Below are positions 26,201 to 35,521 of a stretch of 37,408 nucleotides of DNA, piece after piece. A program made the position numbers and the translations under genes. Below the pieces are notes generated by a model that saw only the letters and a program-made list of their open reading frames with translations, was not told where the DNA came from and did no database searches. Where the stretch lies: positions 1 to 37,408 of the forward strand of contig JAKLKC010000062.1 in the NCBI GenBank assembly GCA_023150875.1, given 5' to 3'. Position 1 is the first letter of the stretch; each line of letters begins with the position of its first letter. This stretch comes from Myxococcota bacterium. Its GTDB lineage: Bacteria > Myxococcota_A > UBA796 > UBA9615 > JAKLKC01.

Positions 26201-28014
26201 GCGTCCCTGGCGGGCGCCTCGGCGCGGGTGTTGGGAGAGGCGGCCTACGACAACCTCGGCGTCGTGGGGGCGGCGGGGGACGTGAACGGGTTTGGCCGTA
26301 CGGACCGTTGGCCCAGGGGCACCGGTGGTGCGCCTGGGCCTACGGACCGTAGGACAAACGCCGAAGGCCGGAGACGGGCTCGCCGACGTGGCGATCTCGG
26401 CCCCCGGGTGGGACCAGCGCGGGAGCGACCTGGGCGCCGCGGGGATCTTCTTCGGCCCCCTCTCCGGGGACTGGGCGTTCTCCGACGCCGACGTGCTCGT
26501 CGCGGGCCACCGCCCCGGGGACGCCGCGGGAGCCGCGATCTCCCCGCACCCCGGCGACCTGGACGGGGACGGGTTCGCCGACCTGGTGGTGGGGGCGCCT
26601 CGCTCCGACCTGGGGGGAGCCGACTCCGGCGCCGTGTACGTCGTCGGGGGTGGCGCGGCCCTGGTCGCGGACCTGGACGGCGACGGCTGGATCTCGCCGG
26701 GAGCGGACTGCGACGACGGGGACGCCACGGTCTACCCCGGGGCCGAGGAGCGCCTGGACGGCCGGGACGGGGACTGTGACGGAGGGATCGACGAGATCGA
26801 CCTCGGGCACTCGGACGCGGTGGTGGTGGGAGCCGAGGGGGACTCCCTGGGCTGCATCATGGCGGTGGTGGGAGACACGGACGGGGATGGCGTGGGCGAG
26901 CTGCTGATCGGGAGCCCGTACAGCGGGTTGGGGGGCGACCACGCAGGAGCCGCGTACCTCTTCGGGGGTCCCCCGTCGGGGGCGCTGGGCCCTGGGGACG
27001 CCCGCGCCACGATCATCGGCGACTCCATGTACGCGAGCCTGGGCACGGCGGTGGCAGGAGCCGGGGACGTGAACGGGTTTGGCCTTACGGACCGTTGCCC
27101 CAGGGGCACCGGTGGTGCGCCTGGGGCTACGGACCGTAGGACAAACGCCGAAGGCCGGGGATGGCCTCGCCGACGTCCTGGTGTCCGCGCCGTGGGCCAA
27201 CGCCGCGGGTTGGTATGAAGGCGAGGTCTACCTGTTCCTCGGGCCGGTCGTCGGGACCCTCACCCCGGCGGACGCCCACGCCGTGCTGGCGGGGGAGTTC
27301 GAAGATGGGCGCGCGGGGGCGTCGGTGGCCGGGGCCGGGGACGTGGACGGGGACGGGAACCCGGACGTCATCGTGGGCGCCCCCGGATCGGGGTCCCTCT
27401 ACCCGGATCCGGGAGTGCAGCCCACGGTCTACGTGGTCTCCGGTCCGTTCTCCGGGACCATGCAGCTCGGCTCGGCGACCGCGGTCCTCCTGGGAGATCC
27501 CAACGGCGCGGCGGGGACCTCGGTCGCCCTGGCCGGGGACGTGGACGGAGACGGCCGGGACGACTTCCTGGTCGGCGACCCGGACCTGTCGGTGGATCAT
27601 AGCGAGAAAGGAGCGGCCTACCTGGTCCCGGGTTCGGTGTCGGGGACCCGGGACATCGAGGACGTGGCGGTCCGCTTCCCGGGGACGAGCCTTTGGGACG
27701 GGACGGGGTACGCGGTGGCCCCCGCGGGAGATCTGGACGGCGACGGCACGGCGGACGTTTGGGTGGGCGCTCCGGGAGCGGAGTGGCCGTCGGCGAGCGT
27801 GGGGGTCGCTTGGGGGATGAGTGGCGCCTCGACCGGGGACGTGCCCGTCGAGTCCGCCCTCGCCATCGCACCCGGGGGCGTAGCCTACTCCTCCCATGCC
27901 GGTTCCCTCGCAGGGGGAGCGGACGTGGACGGAGACGGCCAGCCCGACCTGGTCGTGGGGGCACCCAACGCGGGGTACGGCTCACTCGGCGGGGGGGCGG
28001 CCTACCTGTACTGA
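23298..28014 (+). CDS. FG-GAP repeat lipoprotein gene interrupted by four 82-nt frame-shifting inserts
   Basis: Begins with a clear lipoprotein signal (LLLILCLVG-Cys, residues about 9-19), a DDDxxx linker and a MopE motif (DGVDDDCDGAVDDDC), then FG-GAP blades throughout, plus further MopE motifs near 25040-25160 and 26670-26800. The coding segments are 23298-23720, 23803-25827, 25910-26290, 26373-27077 and 27160-28014, in frames shifting +1 each time. Removing the 82-nt inserts joins them exactly into 1,462 residues ending GGAAYLY, with every junction restoring G-D-(V/I)-(D/N)-G-D-G-L-A-D. No other frame break or stop was found within the segments. Without recoding, translation stops at UGA 23739-23741 after 147 residues. 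It is either expressed through translational bypassing or another recoding or excision event, or it is a pseudogene hit four times. ATG 23298 follows GGGGGGA. The paralogue at 19864 lies upstream on the same strand. Confidence 0.8.
23370..23480. repeat. 18-bp coding tandem repeat (DDDSTP linker)
   Basis: Six units of 18 bp (e.g. GACGACGACTCCACGCCC) encode DDD followed by three small residues, right after the lipidated Cys. It uses the same hexapeptide logic as the linker of the beta-helix protein at 253-378, although the third-position residues differ. Confidence 0.85.
23721..23802 (+). repeat. 82-nt hairpin insert, copy 1
   Basis: Follows Gly codon GGG (23718-23720) and ends with a second GGG (23800-23802), then GAT. 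The hairpin pairs GTTTG (23720-23724) with CAAAC (23785-23789), through TACGG.A.CCGT steps to an inner GCACC/GGTGC stem. GAAGG lies at 23793-23797. This copy has an A.C mismatch (23741/23769), and the A creates an in-frame UGA (23739-23741) that would terminate normal translation eight codons after GGG. Confidence 0.93.
25828..25909 (+). repeat. 82-nt hairpin insert, copy 2
   Basis: Follows GGG (25825-25827) and ends with GGG (25907-25909), then GAC. It has the same fold as copy 1, with a G-C pair at 25848/25876. The apical loop is AGT instead of GGT. There is no zero-frame stop inside this copy. Confidence 0.93.
26291..26372 (+). repeat. 82-nt hairpin insert, copy 3
   Basis: Follows GGG (26288-26290) and ends with GGA (26370-26372), then GAC. 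This is the only copy whose second Gly codon is GGA; a tRNA-Gly with anticodon UCC could read both. A G-C pair lies at 26311/26339. Confidence 0.93.
27078..27159 (+). repeat. 82-nt hairpin insert, copy 4
   Basis: Follows GGG (27075-27077) and ends with GGG (27157-27159), then GAT. It is the most diverged copy. It has C-G at 27098/27126 where copies 2 and 3 have G-C, so both sides of the pair changed together. The bulged base after GGCC is T rather than G. Confidence 0.93.
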
Positions 28015-28215
28015 GGCGCGTGGACGGGAATCCGGGCACCCGGAGCCGCAGACGCCACCCTGACGGGATCCGCGTCGGACGCGAACGCCGGATGCGGAGT
28101 CGCCACCGGCGACCTGGATGGCGACGGGCGGGCGGACATCGTCGTCGGCGCTCCTGGCGACGCCTACCACGCGGACAACCTCGGCGAGGTTCACGTGGTG
28201 TACTCGCGCTTCTGA
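28012..28215 (+). other. In-frame UGA followed by a further FG-GAP blade
   Basis: After the UGA at 28012-28014 the same frame runs 66 sense codons to UGA 28213-28215. It encodes GAWTG, ADATLTG, GVATGDLDGDGRADIVVGAP and ends VHVVYSRF, a typical last FG-GAP blade. The UGA falls where sister blades have a Ser, Leu or other residue before the G-(P/A) turn. This is either a recent nonsense change or a stop that is read through. It would lengthen the spliced product to 1,529 residues. Confidence 0.7.
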
Positions 28216-28433
28216 TCCCGCCGGGTGAGGGCGGACCCGGCCCCCCGCCGCGCCGCCGCCGGCCCTCTTCGACCCCAGCGCCGATCTCCGCCGTAGGAAA
28301 TGCGCTGATCCCAGGCCGCCGGGGCACGAGACTCGCCGCCTCGGTCAACGGAGGGCGGGGGCGGTGCGCCCGCACGCCGCCGCCGGCCGGGTTCCAGGAG
28401 ACCGGGGACGGAGCGGAGCCGTCCAAGCCCGCA

Positions 28434-29900
28434 TCAGAGCGGCGGCTCCGCCTCCTGGACCGCGACCGCAGCGGCGTCCGGAGGCGCGACGCCGAACCGG
28501 TCCTTCAGGGATCGGGAGAGATCCTGGTGGGCCGCGCGCAGGTCCCCGAAGGCCCGGGCGTGGCGTCCGATGCGGTCCACCGCGACCGCGACCGGATCGT
28601 CCCGCCGATGGCCCAACGCCCCCGCCTCGGGCGGTTCGATCAGCGCCATCGCCACGTCGGGCCGGCACACGGTGAACGCCATCAGGACCACCGCCGACGT
28701 CATGTGGTAGTCCGCCCAGGTGAACAGCACCTGGGCCTGGGCGATCGCGTCGCGACGCGCGTCGTCCAGGGCGTCCAGCGCCAGGAGGGCGGCGTGGGCG
28801 CGGCGTACCACCGGCCGGCCGATCTCCACCAGGTCGAGGGCGACGGTGTCCGCCTCCGGCTCGTTCACCACCCCCTCCAGGTTGGCGAGCCGCTGCCCGA
28901 CGTCGTCCGCCTGGGCATCCAGGCCCACCGCCCGTGCCAGGTGGGCGGAGGACCGAAGCGCCGCCGCCTCGGCCGCCGTCAGCTCCCGGATCACCTCCCC
29001 GCTGACCCGCAGGAAGTAGTCCGACACGGACTCCGTCGGGTAGCGCACCGACGAGGAGCCACCGGGAGCAGCCCCCGTCGAGACCGACGGCGAGGGCCGC
29101 GGGATCCACTCCCGCGCATGATCGACAGCGCGTGCCCGGCGATCCCCCCAACGTCTCTCCACCTTGTCCCTGGCATCGACCTCGGCGGCCTCTCGTCGCG
29201 CCTCCGCCTTTGCCGCCGGAGATCGCGCCACGGCGTCGTTCGCCCTCCCGTCGCCCCGTTCTCCGTCGTCCATCCACGGGCCCGACTCGACATCGACCCC
29301 CACGGCGAAGCCCCATCCCTCCAGCCCCGGCGGCCCTCCCTCGTCGGGCCCGTGGCGCACTCCCTCCCCGCGGCCCGACGGCCGGCCCTCGTCACCGCCG
29401 CCGCCCGACGGCCGGGCGTGGCCCGCGCCCGGCGAAGCACCCCCGCCGGACGCCCGGGTCGTGCCCGACGATCCGCCGCTCTTCGACGTGCCGCTTTTCT
29501 TCGATGTATCACCCTTCTTCGACGTGCCGCTCTTTTTCGACGTGCCGCCCTTCTTCGACGTGCCGGTCTTCTTCGACGAGCCCCCCTTCTTCGACGAGCC
29601 CCCCTTCTTCGACGAGCCGCCCTTCTTCGACGAGCTGCCCTTCTCGTCCGACGCCGCCGCCTTCGGCGCTTCCGCGGACGGCACCTCCGGCCGCGCGCCC
29701 CGGTCTTCCATCCCCGCCCCTGGCGCGGCTCGCCCCGGGGCGATCCCTCCCGCGAGGGCCACCACCCACGCCAGCGCGAGGATCAGGCCGGCCCGGATCC
29801 CCGGTGCAGGGCGACGTCCGGGCGGTGGCGCCTGGGGCCCCCAAGGGCTCGCCGCTCCGCTGCGCCCGTCGTCAGGATCGCTGGACCGGTCGCGAGTCAT
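28434..29900 (-). CDS. Exported or membrane-anchored protein with Lys-rich hexapeptide repeats, unknown function
   Basis: 488 residues, family not recognised. One hydrophobic segment (residues about 36-55, AGLILALAWVVALAGGIAPG) follows an Arg/Pro-rich N-terminus and could be a signal peptide or anchor. Residues 88-143 are nine SSKKGG-like hexapeptides, strongly basic. A Gly/Pro-rich stretch follows to about residue 250. The C-terminal half (about 300-480) is predicted mostly helical, with ARAVGLDAQADDVGQRLANL and RRAHAALLALDALDDARRDA. The basic repeat might bind nucleic acid, polysaccharide or teichoic-like anions, but nothing proves this. ATG 29900 overlaps the TGA stop of the upstream gene (ATGA), so the two minus-strand genes are translationally coupled and probably act together. 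Confidence 0.75.
   Translation of the reverse strand: MTRDRSSDPDDGRSGAASPWGPQAPPPGRRPAPGIRAGLILALAWVVALAGGIAPGRAAPGAGMEDRGARPEVPSAEAPKAAASDEKGSSSKKGGSSKKGGSSKKGGSSKKTGTSKKGGTSKKSGTSKKGDTSKKSGTSKSGGSSGTTRASGGGASPGAGHARPSGGGGDEGRPSGRGEGVRHGPDEGGPPGLEGWGFAVGVDVESGPWMDDGERGDGRANDAVARSPAAKAEARREAAEVDARDKVERRWGDRRARAVDHAREWIPRPSPSVSTGAAPGGSSSVRYPTESVSDYFLRVSGEVIRELTAAEAAALRSSAHLARAVGLDAQADDVGQRLANLEGVVNEPEADTVALDLVEIGRPVVRRAHAALLALDALDDARRDAIAQAQVLFTWADYHMTSAVVLMAFTVCRPDVAMALIEPPEAGALGHRRDDPVAVAVDRIGRHARAFGDLRAAHQDLSRSLKDRFGVAPPDAAAVAVQEAEPPL
29472..29639. repeat. 18-bp coding tandem repeat (SSKKGG/TSKKSG)
   Basis: Nine hexapeptide units (S/T)SKK(G/S/T)(G/D) are encoded on the minus strand as 18-bp repeats (plus-strand pattern TTCTTCGACGAGCCCCCC). 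The period is frame-neutral. Confidence 0.85.
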
Positions 29901-31462
29901 TCATCACCTCCCTCGTCGTCACCCTCGGTCTCCGGCTCTACGGGGCCCCCCTTGCGGCTCAGGTAGCCGCCCAGGGACAGGGTCCAGCCGGGCCCCGGCG
30001 CCGTGCCGTTCAGCCACCAGTAGAAGCGCGTGTTGAGATACAGCCGCCCCAACGGCACGTCGAGGCCCACCGCCGGACCGACCAGGAGGCCGCTGCCGAG
30101 CAGGTCGTACTCGCCGTCCTGGGTCGCCCCGCTCCCGATGGGCAGCACGTACCCGGCCTGCGCCGCCCCGTACAGGACCACCGGCCCCAAGGGGAGGTCA
30201 GCCCCCGCCCACGCGTTCAGCTCCAACAGCGTGGGTGCCTTGATCGCAACGTCCCCCGCGTTCCCCTGGAAGGTCAGGGACTTCGCGCCCACCGCCACGT
30301 GGATGTCCAACTCGAACCCCAGCCGCAGGTGGACCAGGTGGGCGTCGCTCCCAAGGGTGATGGTCGCGTAGGGGACGCGCTCGCCGAAGTCGCGCAGGGC
30401 GGGGGAGACGTCGGTGTAGAGGGCGGCCACCTCCGCCCGGGCGATCTCGTCCTCCTCGGCGTCCTCCCCCGGGACGGTGTCGGCGGTGAGGCGCAAGTTC
30501 CCTCCGTCGAGCAGGCGGAAGCCACCCCCGATGCGATAGGTCCAGTACGAGCGCGGCATCGCTGGCCCCTGCCAGGGCCGCCGCGACCGGCGCGTCGGGC
30601 GCAGCACCGGCGCGAAGTCCCGCAGATCGGCCCGCAGGGCCGCCACGGCGTCCGCGGCCTCGCCCTCCCCCAGCTCCAGGTGTGCCCCCAGGCGCCGGCT
30701 CCCGTCGACGCAAGAGAAGTCCTGGCAGATCCGGCCGTCGCGGCAGGGATCGCGCGGATCGCACGGCGGGATGAAGACCTCGGCGCACGCTCCCCCCCGG
30801 TGACGACGAAGGCCCGGGGAGCACGGCGCCTCAGCGCCCGATCCGGCCCGTGGCCCTCCGCCACGTTCCCCCACCGCCTCCCCCAGCGTCTCCCCCGCCA
30901 GGCTTGCGCCCAAGGCATGGCAGGCCATGGCGAGGGCTTCGAGGGGCGCATCCGCCGCCGCCCGCTCCCGCCGCACGAACCGGAACACGCGCCGCCCGCT
31001 GGCCGCGTCGACCCCCTCCCACCGGGCGCCCACCGTCGCCCGCCGTCCCTCGCGAGAGAAGGAGATCTCCAGGTCCCCCAGCACCACCCAATCCGTCCCC
31101 GAGGAGCGGGCGACCACCCGCGCGGAGTCCGGATCGGCGGCCGCGGGCGCGCTCCCCAGCATCCTGACCGCCCTCTCCTCCATCGCCGCCGGCGTACGCA
31201 CGGCGACGTGCCTCCCCCCTCCGGGGCGAGGGGCGCCCAGGACGGATCCCCGCCGCTCCGCCTCCTCCACGAACCCCTGCCCGACGTAGGCCAGGCACCC
31301 CTCTCCCCGCATCCGGGCGAACCCCAGCGAGGTGAAGGCGGTGACTGCGCCCGGCCCTTCTTCCCCACCGGGACCTCGCGCCTCCGCGGCGCCGGCACGC
31401 CCGAGGCCGGCGATCCCCATGGCCAGCGCCAGGCCCGCGGCGGTCACCCCCGTCCCCCTCAT
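29897..31462 (-). CDS. Secreted or outer-membrane protein, unknown function
   Basis: 521 residues with a signal peptide ([20 protein letters not shown], then GRAGAAEA). The first mature half contains [19 protein letters not shown] and [11 protein letters not shown], reminiscent of the FlgO/CsgG-like or penicillin-binding-associated 'TolB-like' small domain, though I cannot assign it. A Cys-rich connector ([21 protein letters not shown]) follows at about residues 235-255. The C-terminal half has alternating strands with aromatic ends ([43 protein letters not shown]) consistent with an outer-membrane beta-barrel, and an acidic tail. The start was moved from 31501 to ATG 31462 because that places the signal peptide at the N-terminus and has GGGGGAGGG upstream. 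It is coupled to the Lys-rich gene by ATGA. Confidence 0.75.
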   Translation of the reverse strand: MRGTGVTAAGLALAMGIAGLGRAGAAEARGPGGEEGPGAVTAFTSLGFARMRGEGCLAYVGQGFVEEAERRGSVLGAPRPGGGRHVAVRTPAAMEERAVRMLGSAPAAADPDSARVVARSSGTDWVVLGDLEISFSREGRRATVGARWEGVDAASGRRVFRFVRRERAAADAPLEALAMACHALGASLAGETLGEAVGERGGGPRAGSGAEAPCSPGLRRHRGGACAEVFIPPCDPRDPCRDGRICQDFSCVDGSRRLGAHLELGEGEAADAVAALRADLRDFAPVLRPTRRSRRPWQGPAMPRSYWTYRIGGGFRLLDGGNLRLTADTVPGEDAEEDEIARAEVAALYTDVSPALRDFGERVPYATITLGSDAHLVHLRLGFELDIHVAVGAKSLTFQGNAGDVAIKAPTLLELNAWAGADLPLGPVVLYGAAQAGYVLPIGSGATQDGEYDLLGSGLLVGPAVGLDVPLGRLYLNTRFYWWLNGTAPGPGWTLSLGGYLSRKGGPVEPETEGDDEGGDE

Positions 31463-31562
31463 CCCCGCGCCCTCCCCCAGCCGACCGTTGGAGAATACCA
31501 CGCTGGGCGTGTCGCGGCCCGGTGGTCCGGTGGGTGCAGGCGGATCCGGGCCGGGGTCCCCT

Positions 31563-31569
31563 GGGGAGG
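31563..31569 (+). promoter_or_regulatory. Ribosome binding site deciding the copA-like start
   Basis: GGGGAGG lies 6 nt before GTG 31576. This supports that GTG over the upstream frame start at 31522, which lacks such a site. Confidence 0.65.
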
Positions 31570-31575
31570 GGCGGA

Positions 31576-33747
<2,172 letters not shown>

Positions 33748-33816
33748 GCCTGCGGTCCGGTGGGGACGCGGGATGGGACGGGGGAGACGTGAGGGAGTAG
33801 GGAGGAGGCGAGAGGG

Positions 33817-33846
33817 GGCCGGCGCCCCTGGGGGAAGGCGCCGGCC
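33817..33846. terminator. GC hairpin between convergent genes (likely bidirectional terminator)
   Basis: A perfect 10-bp stem GGCCGGCGCC (33817-33826) / GGCGCCGGCC (33837-33846) with a 10-nt loop sits in the 109-bp gap between the convergent copA-like and lamin-tail genes. No U-tract follows in either direction, so termination may rely on stem strength. Confidence 0.6.
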
Positions 33847-33856
33847 GGGGGGGGGA

Positions 33857-35386
33857 CTACGCCGGGTCAGGCTCGTAGGCGAAGAAGCGCGAGGGGGACA
33901 CATGGCCGCCGTCAGCGGCGCCGCCCACGACCCGCCAGTAGGCCCCGCTGGCGAACCGCGCCTTGAGGCTGTTCCAGAGGGTGTCGCCGATGCGGTAGTT
34001 GCTGGTGCCGAGGGGCCCGAAGTAGTAGGTGGACTCCAGGGGGAACAGGGGATCGGCGCTGAACTCGATGCGGGCGTAGTCGCAGGAGTCGTCCCAGTCC
34101 CACGCGGGGCTGTTGTCCCCCACGATGGCGCCGTCGGCGGGGGCGTTCAGGGACGGCGAGCAGGTCGCGCCCGGGGGCGTCGGCGGGGCGAGGGGGGCGA
34201 GGGTGGTGTAGAAGGACCGGACCGTCGAGTCGGCAGTGACGCCGTCCACCGCGCCGACGATGCGCCAGTAGCCGCCGGAGACGAACTGCCGGCCCAGGGC
34301 GGACCACAGGCTCGCTCCCAGGGTGTAGGACTGGGCCGCGGGGCCGTCGCCGAAGCTGCCGAACCAGTAGGTCTTCCAGTCGGGGAAGGTCGGATCGGTG
34401 CTGAGCTGCACCACGTAGCCGTCACAGTCGCCGTCGAAGAAGAAGCGCGCCTGGGCGGTGAGGTCCGATCCGTCCGCGGGGCCGGTGGCGTTCACCGTGC
34501 ACGCGGCGGCGCAGCCCTCGTCCACCACGAAGTCGCAGTCGTTGTCGACGCCGTCGCAGACCTCGGTGGCCCCGGGGTTGGCGAGGGGATCCATGTCGTC
34601 GCAGTCACCGTCGCCCACGGTCCAGCCGTCGCCGTCGTCGTCCGGGTCGATGACGCAGCCCTCGTCCACCACGAAGTCGCAGTCGTTGTCGACGCCGTCG
34701 CAGACCTCGGCGGCTCCGGGGTTGGCGAGAGGGTCCATGTCGTCGCAGTCCCCCTCGCCCACGGTCCAGCCGTCGCCGTCGGCGTCCGGATCGACCGGCG
34801 TACAGGAGTCGTTGGCGGCGCCGGGCGTCCCGAGGTCGCCCATGCCGAACGCGCTGCTCGCCTCGCACCAGGAGAGGCCGTCGTCGTTGAGCAGGTCGTC
34901 CAGGATGCCAGCGTCCAGGGTCATGGACGCGCCGTTCGGATCGGGGAAGGACGGGCCACCGTCCCAGGCCACGACGTCGATGACGACCCCGCCGCCGTCG
35001 ACGATCTCGACCTCGTCGTCGGAGTTGCCGAGGTTCATGCCCGTGAAGACGTAGTCCACGGTGAGGCCGCCATTGAGGCCGGGGTTGTCCTCTCGCCCGA
35101 AGACGAAGTACTCGCCGGGCGAGACGTACACCGGGGCCCCGATGGAGAAGGTATCGGTCCCCCAGTCGCGGATGGTGAGGCCCGCGAGGTCGAGGGTGGT
35201 CGCCGTCGCGTTGTAGACCTCGAACCACTCCCCGGAGGTGTCGGAGACCATCGCGGGGTTCTGCATGATCTCGGTGATGATCAGGTCGCCGGGCAGGGGG
35301 GAGTCCTCGGCGTGGGCCACCCCAGCACCGAGCCCTACCAGCGCACCCACCGCCGACACCACGAACGCTGCCGATCTACGCCACAT
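33857..35386 (-). CDS. Secreted lamin-tail-domain protein with MopE motifs
   Basis: 509 residues. Signal peptide MWRRSAAFVVSAVGALVGL followed by a GAGVAHA cleavage region. Residues about 32-150 form a lamin-tail domain (LTD): DLIITEIMQNP, GEWFEVYNATATTLDLAG, YFVFGREDNPG and NSDDEVEIVD. Residues about 195-290 hold two MopE-type metal-binding motifs (DGDGWTVGEGDCDDMDP and its duplicate, each with CDGVDNDCDFVVDEGC). The last 200 residues contain two related beta-sandwich-like modules (each with WRIVG/WRVVG and a TYWFG/TYYFG block), probably fibronectin-III-like. LTD proteins of this kind are extracellular; the ligand is unknown. Transcription converges on the copA-like gene. The 5' leader has a palindrome at 35436-35452. 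Confidence 0.87.
   Translation of the reverse strand: MWRRSAAFVVSAVGALVGLGAGVAHAEDSPLPGDLIITEIMQNPAMVSDTSGEWFEVYNATATTLDLAGLTIRDWGTDTFSIGAPVYVSPGEYFVFGREDNPGLNGGLTVDYVFTGMNLGNSDDEVEIVDGGGVVIDVVAWDGGPSFPDPNGASMTLDAGILDDLLNDDGLSWCEASSAFGMGDLGTPGAANDSCTPVDPDADGDGWTVGEGDCDDMDPLANPGAAEVCDGVDNDCDFVVDEGCVIDPDDDGDGWTVGDGDCDDMDPLANPGATEVCDGVDNDCDFVVDEGCAAACTVNATGPADGSDLTAQARFFFDGDCDGYVVQLSTDPTFPDWKTYWFGSFGDGPAAQSYTLGASLWSALGRQFVSGGYWRIVGAVDGVTADSTVRSFYTTLAPLAPPTPPGATCSPSLNAPADGAIVGDNSPAWDWDDSCDYARIEFSADPLFPLESTYYFGPLGTSNYRIGDTLWNSLKARFASGAYWRVVGGAADGGHVSPSRFFAYEPDPA
34512..34799. repeat. Two 144-bp near-identical tandem repeats (MopE motif)
   Basis: Two consecutive 48-codon units encode the duplicated DGDGWTVG...CDGVDNDCDF motif. 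The DNA is nearly identical even at third codon positions, which suggests recent duplication or gene conversion. Confidence 0.8.
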
Positions 35387-35435
35387 CGCTTCTGCCCTCT
35401 CGGGACTCGCCCATCACGCGCCGTCCCCGGTCCGC

Positions 35436-35452
35436 CGGACCGACACGGTCCG
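35436..35452. promoter_or_regulatory. Perfect palindrome in the leader of the lamin-tail gene
   Basis: CGGACCG-ACA-CGGTCCG is a perfect 7-bp inverted repeat about 50 bp upstream of the minus-strand start at 35386. It could be an operator, an RNA hairpin, or the terminator stem of the gene ending at 35522. No regulator can be named. Confidence 0.35.
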
Positions 35453-35521
35453 AACCGGTCGGGGACGTGATAGCACGAGTCGGCCGGGGCGGCGAGGGGT
35501 TTTTCCATGGCCTCGCCTGCT

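Noticed and set aside
23721-27159. The 82-nt inserts as group I or group II introns
   Set aside because: Far too short for a catalytic intron core, with no domain V-like element and no intron-encoded protein nearby.
28012-28014. Genome-wide UGA reassignment
   Set aside because: Fumarase, drmA and drmB end at UGA exactly at their family C-termini, so UGA is a functional stop.
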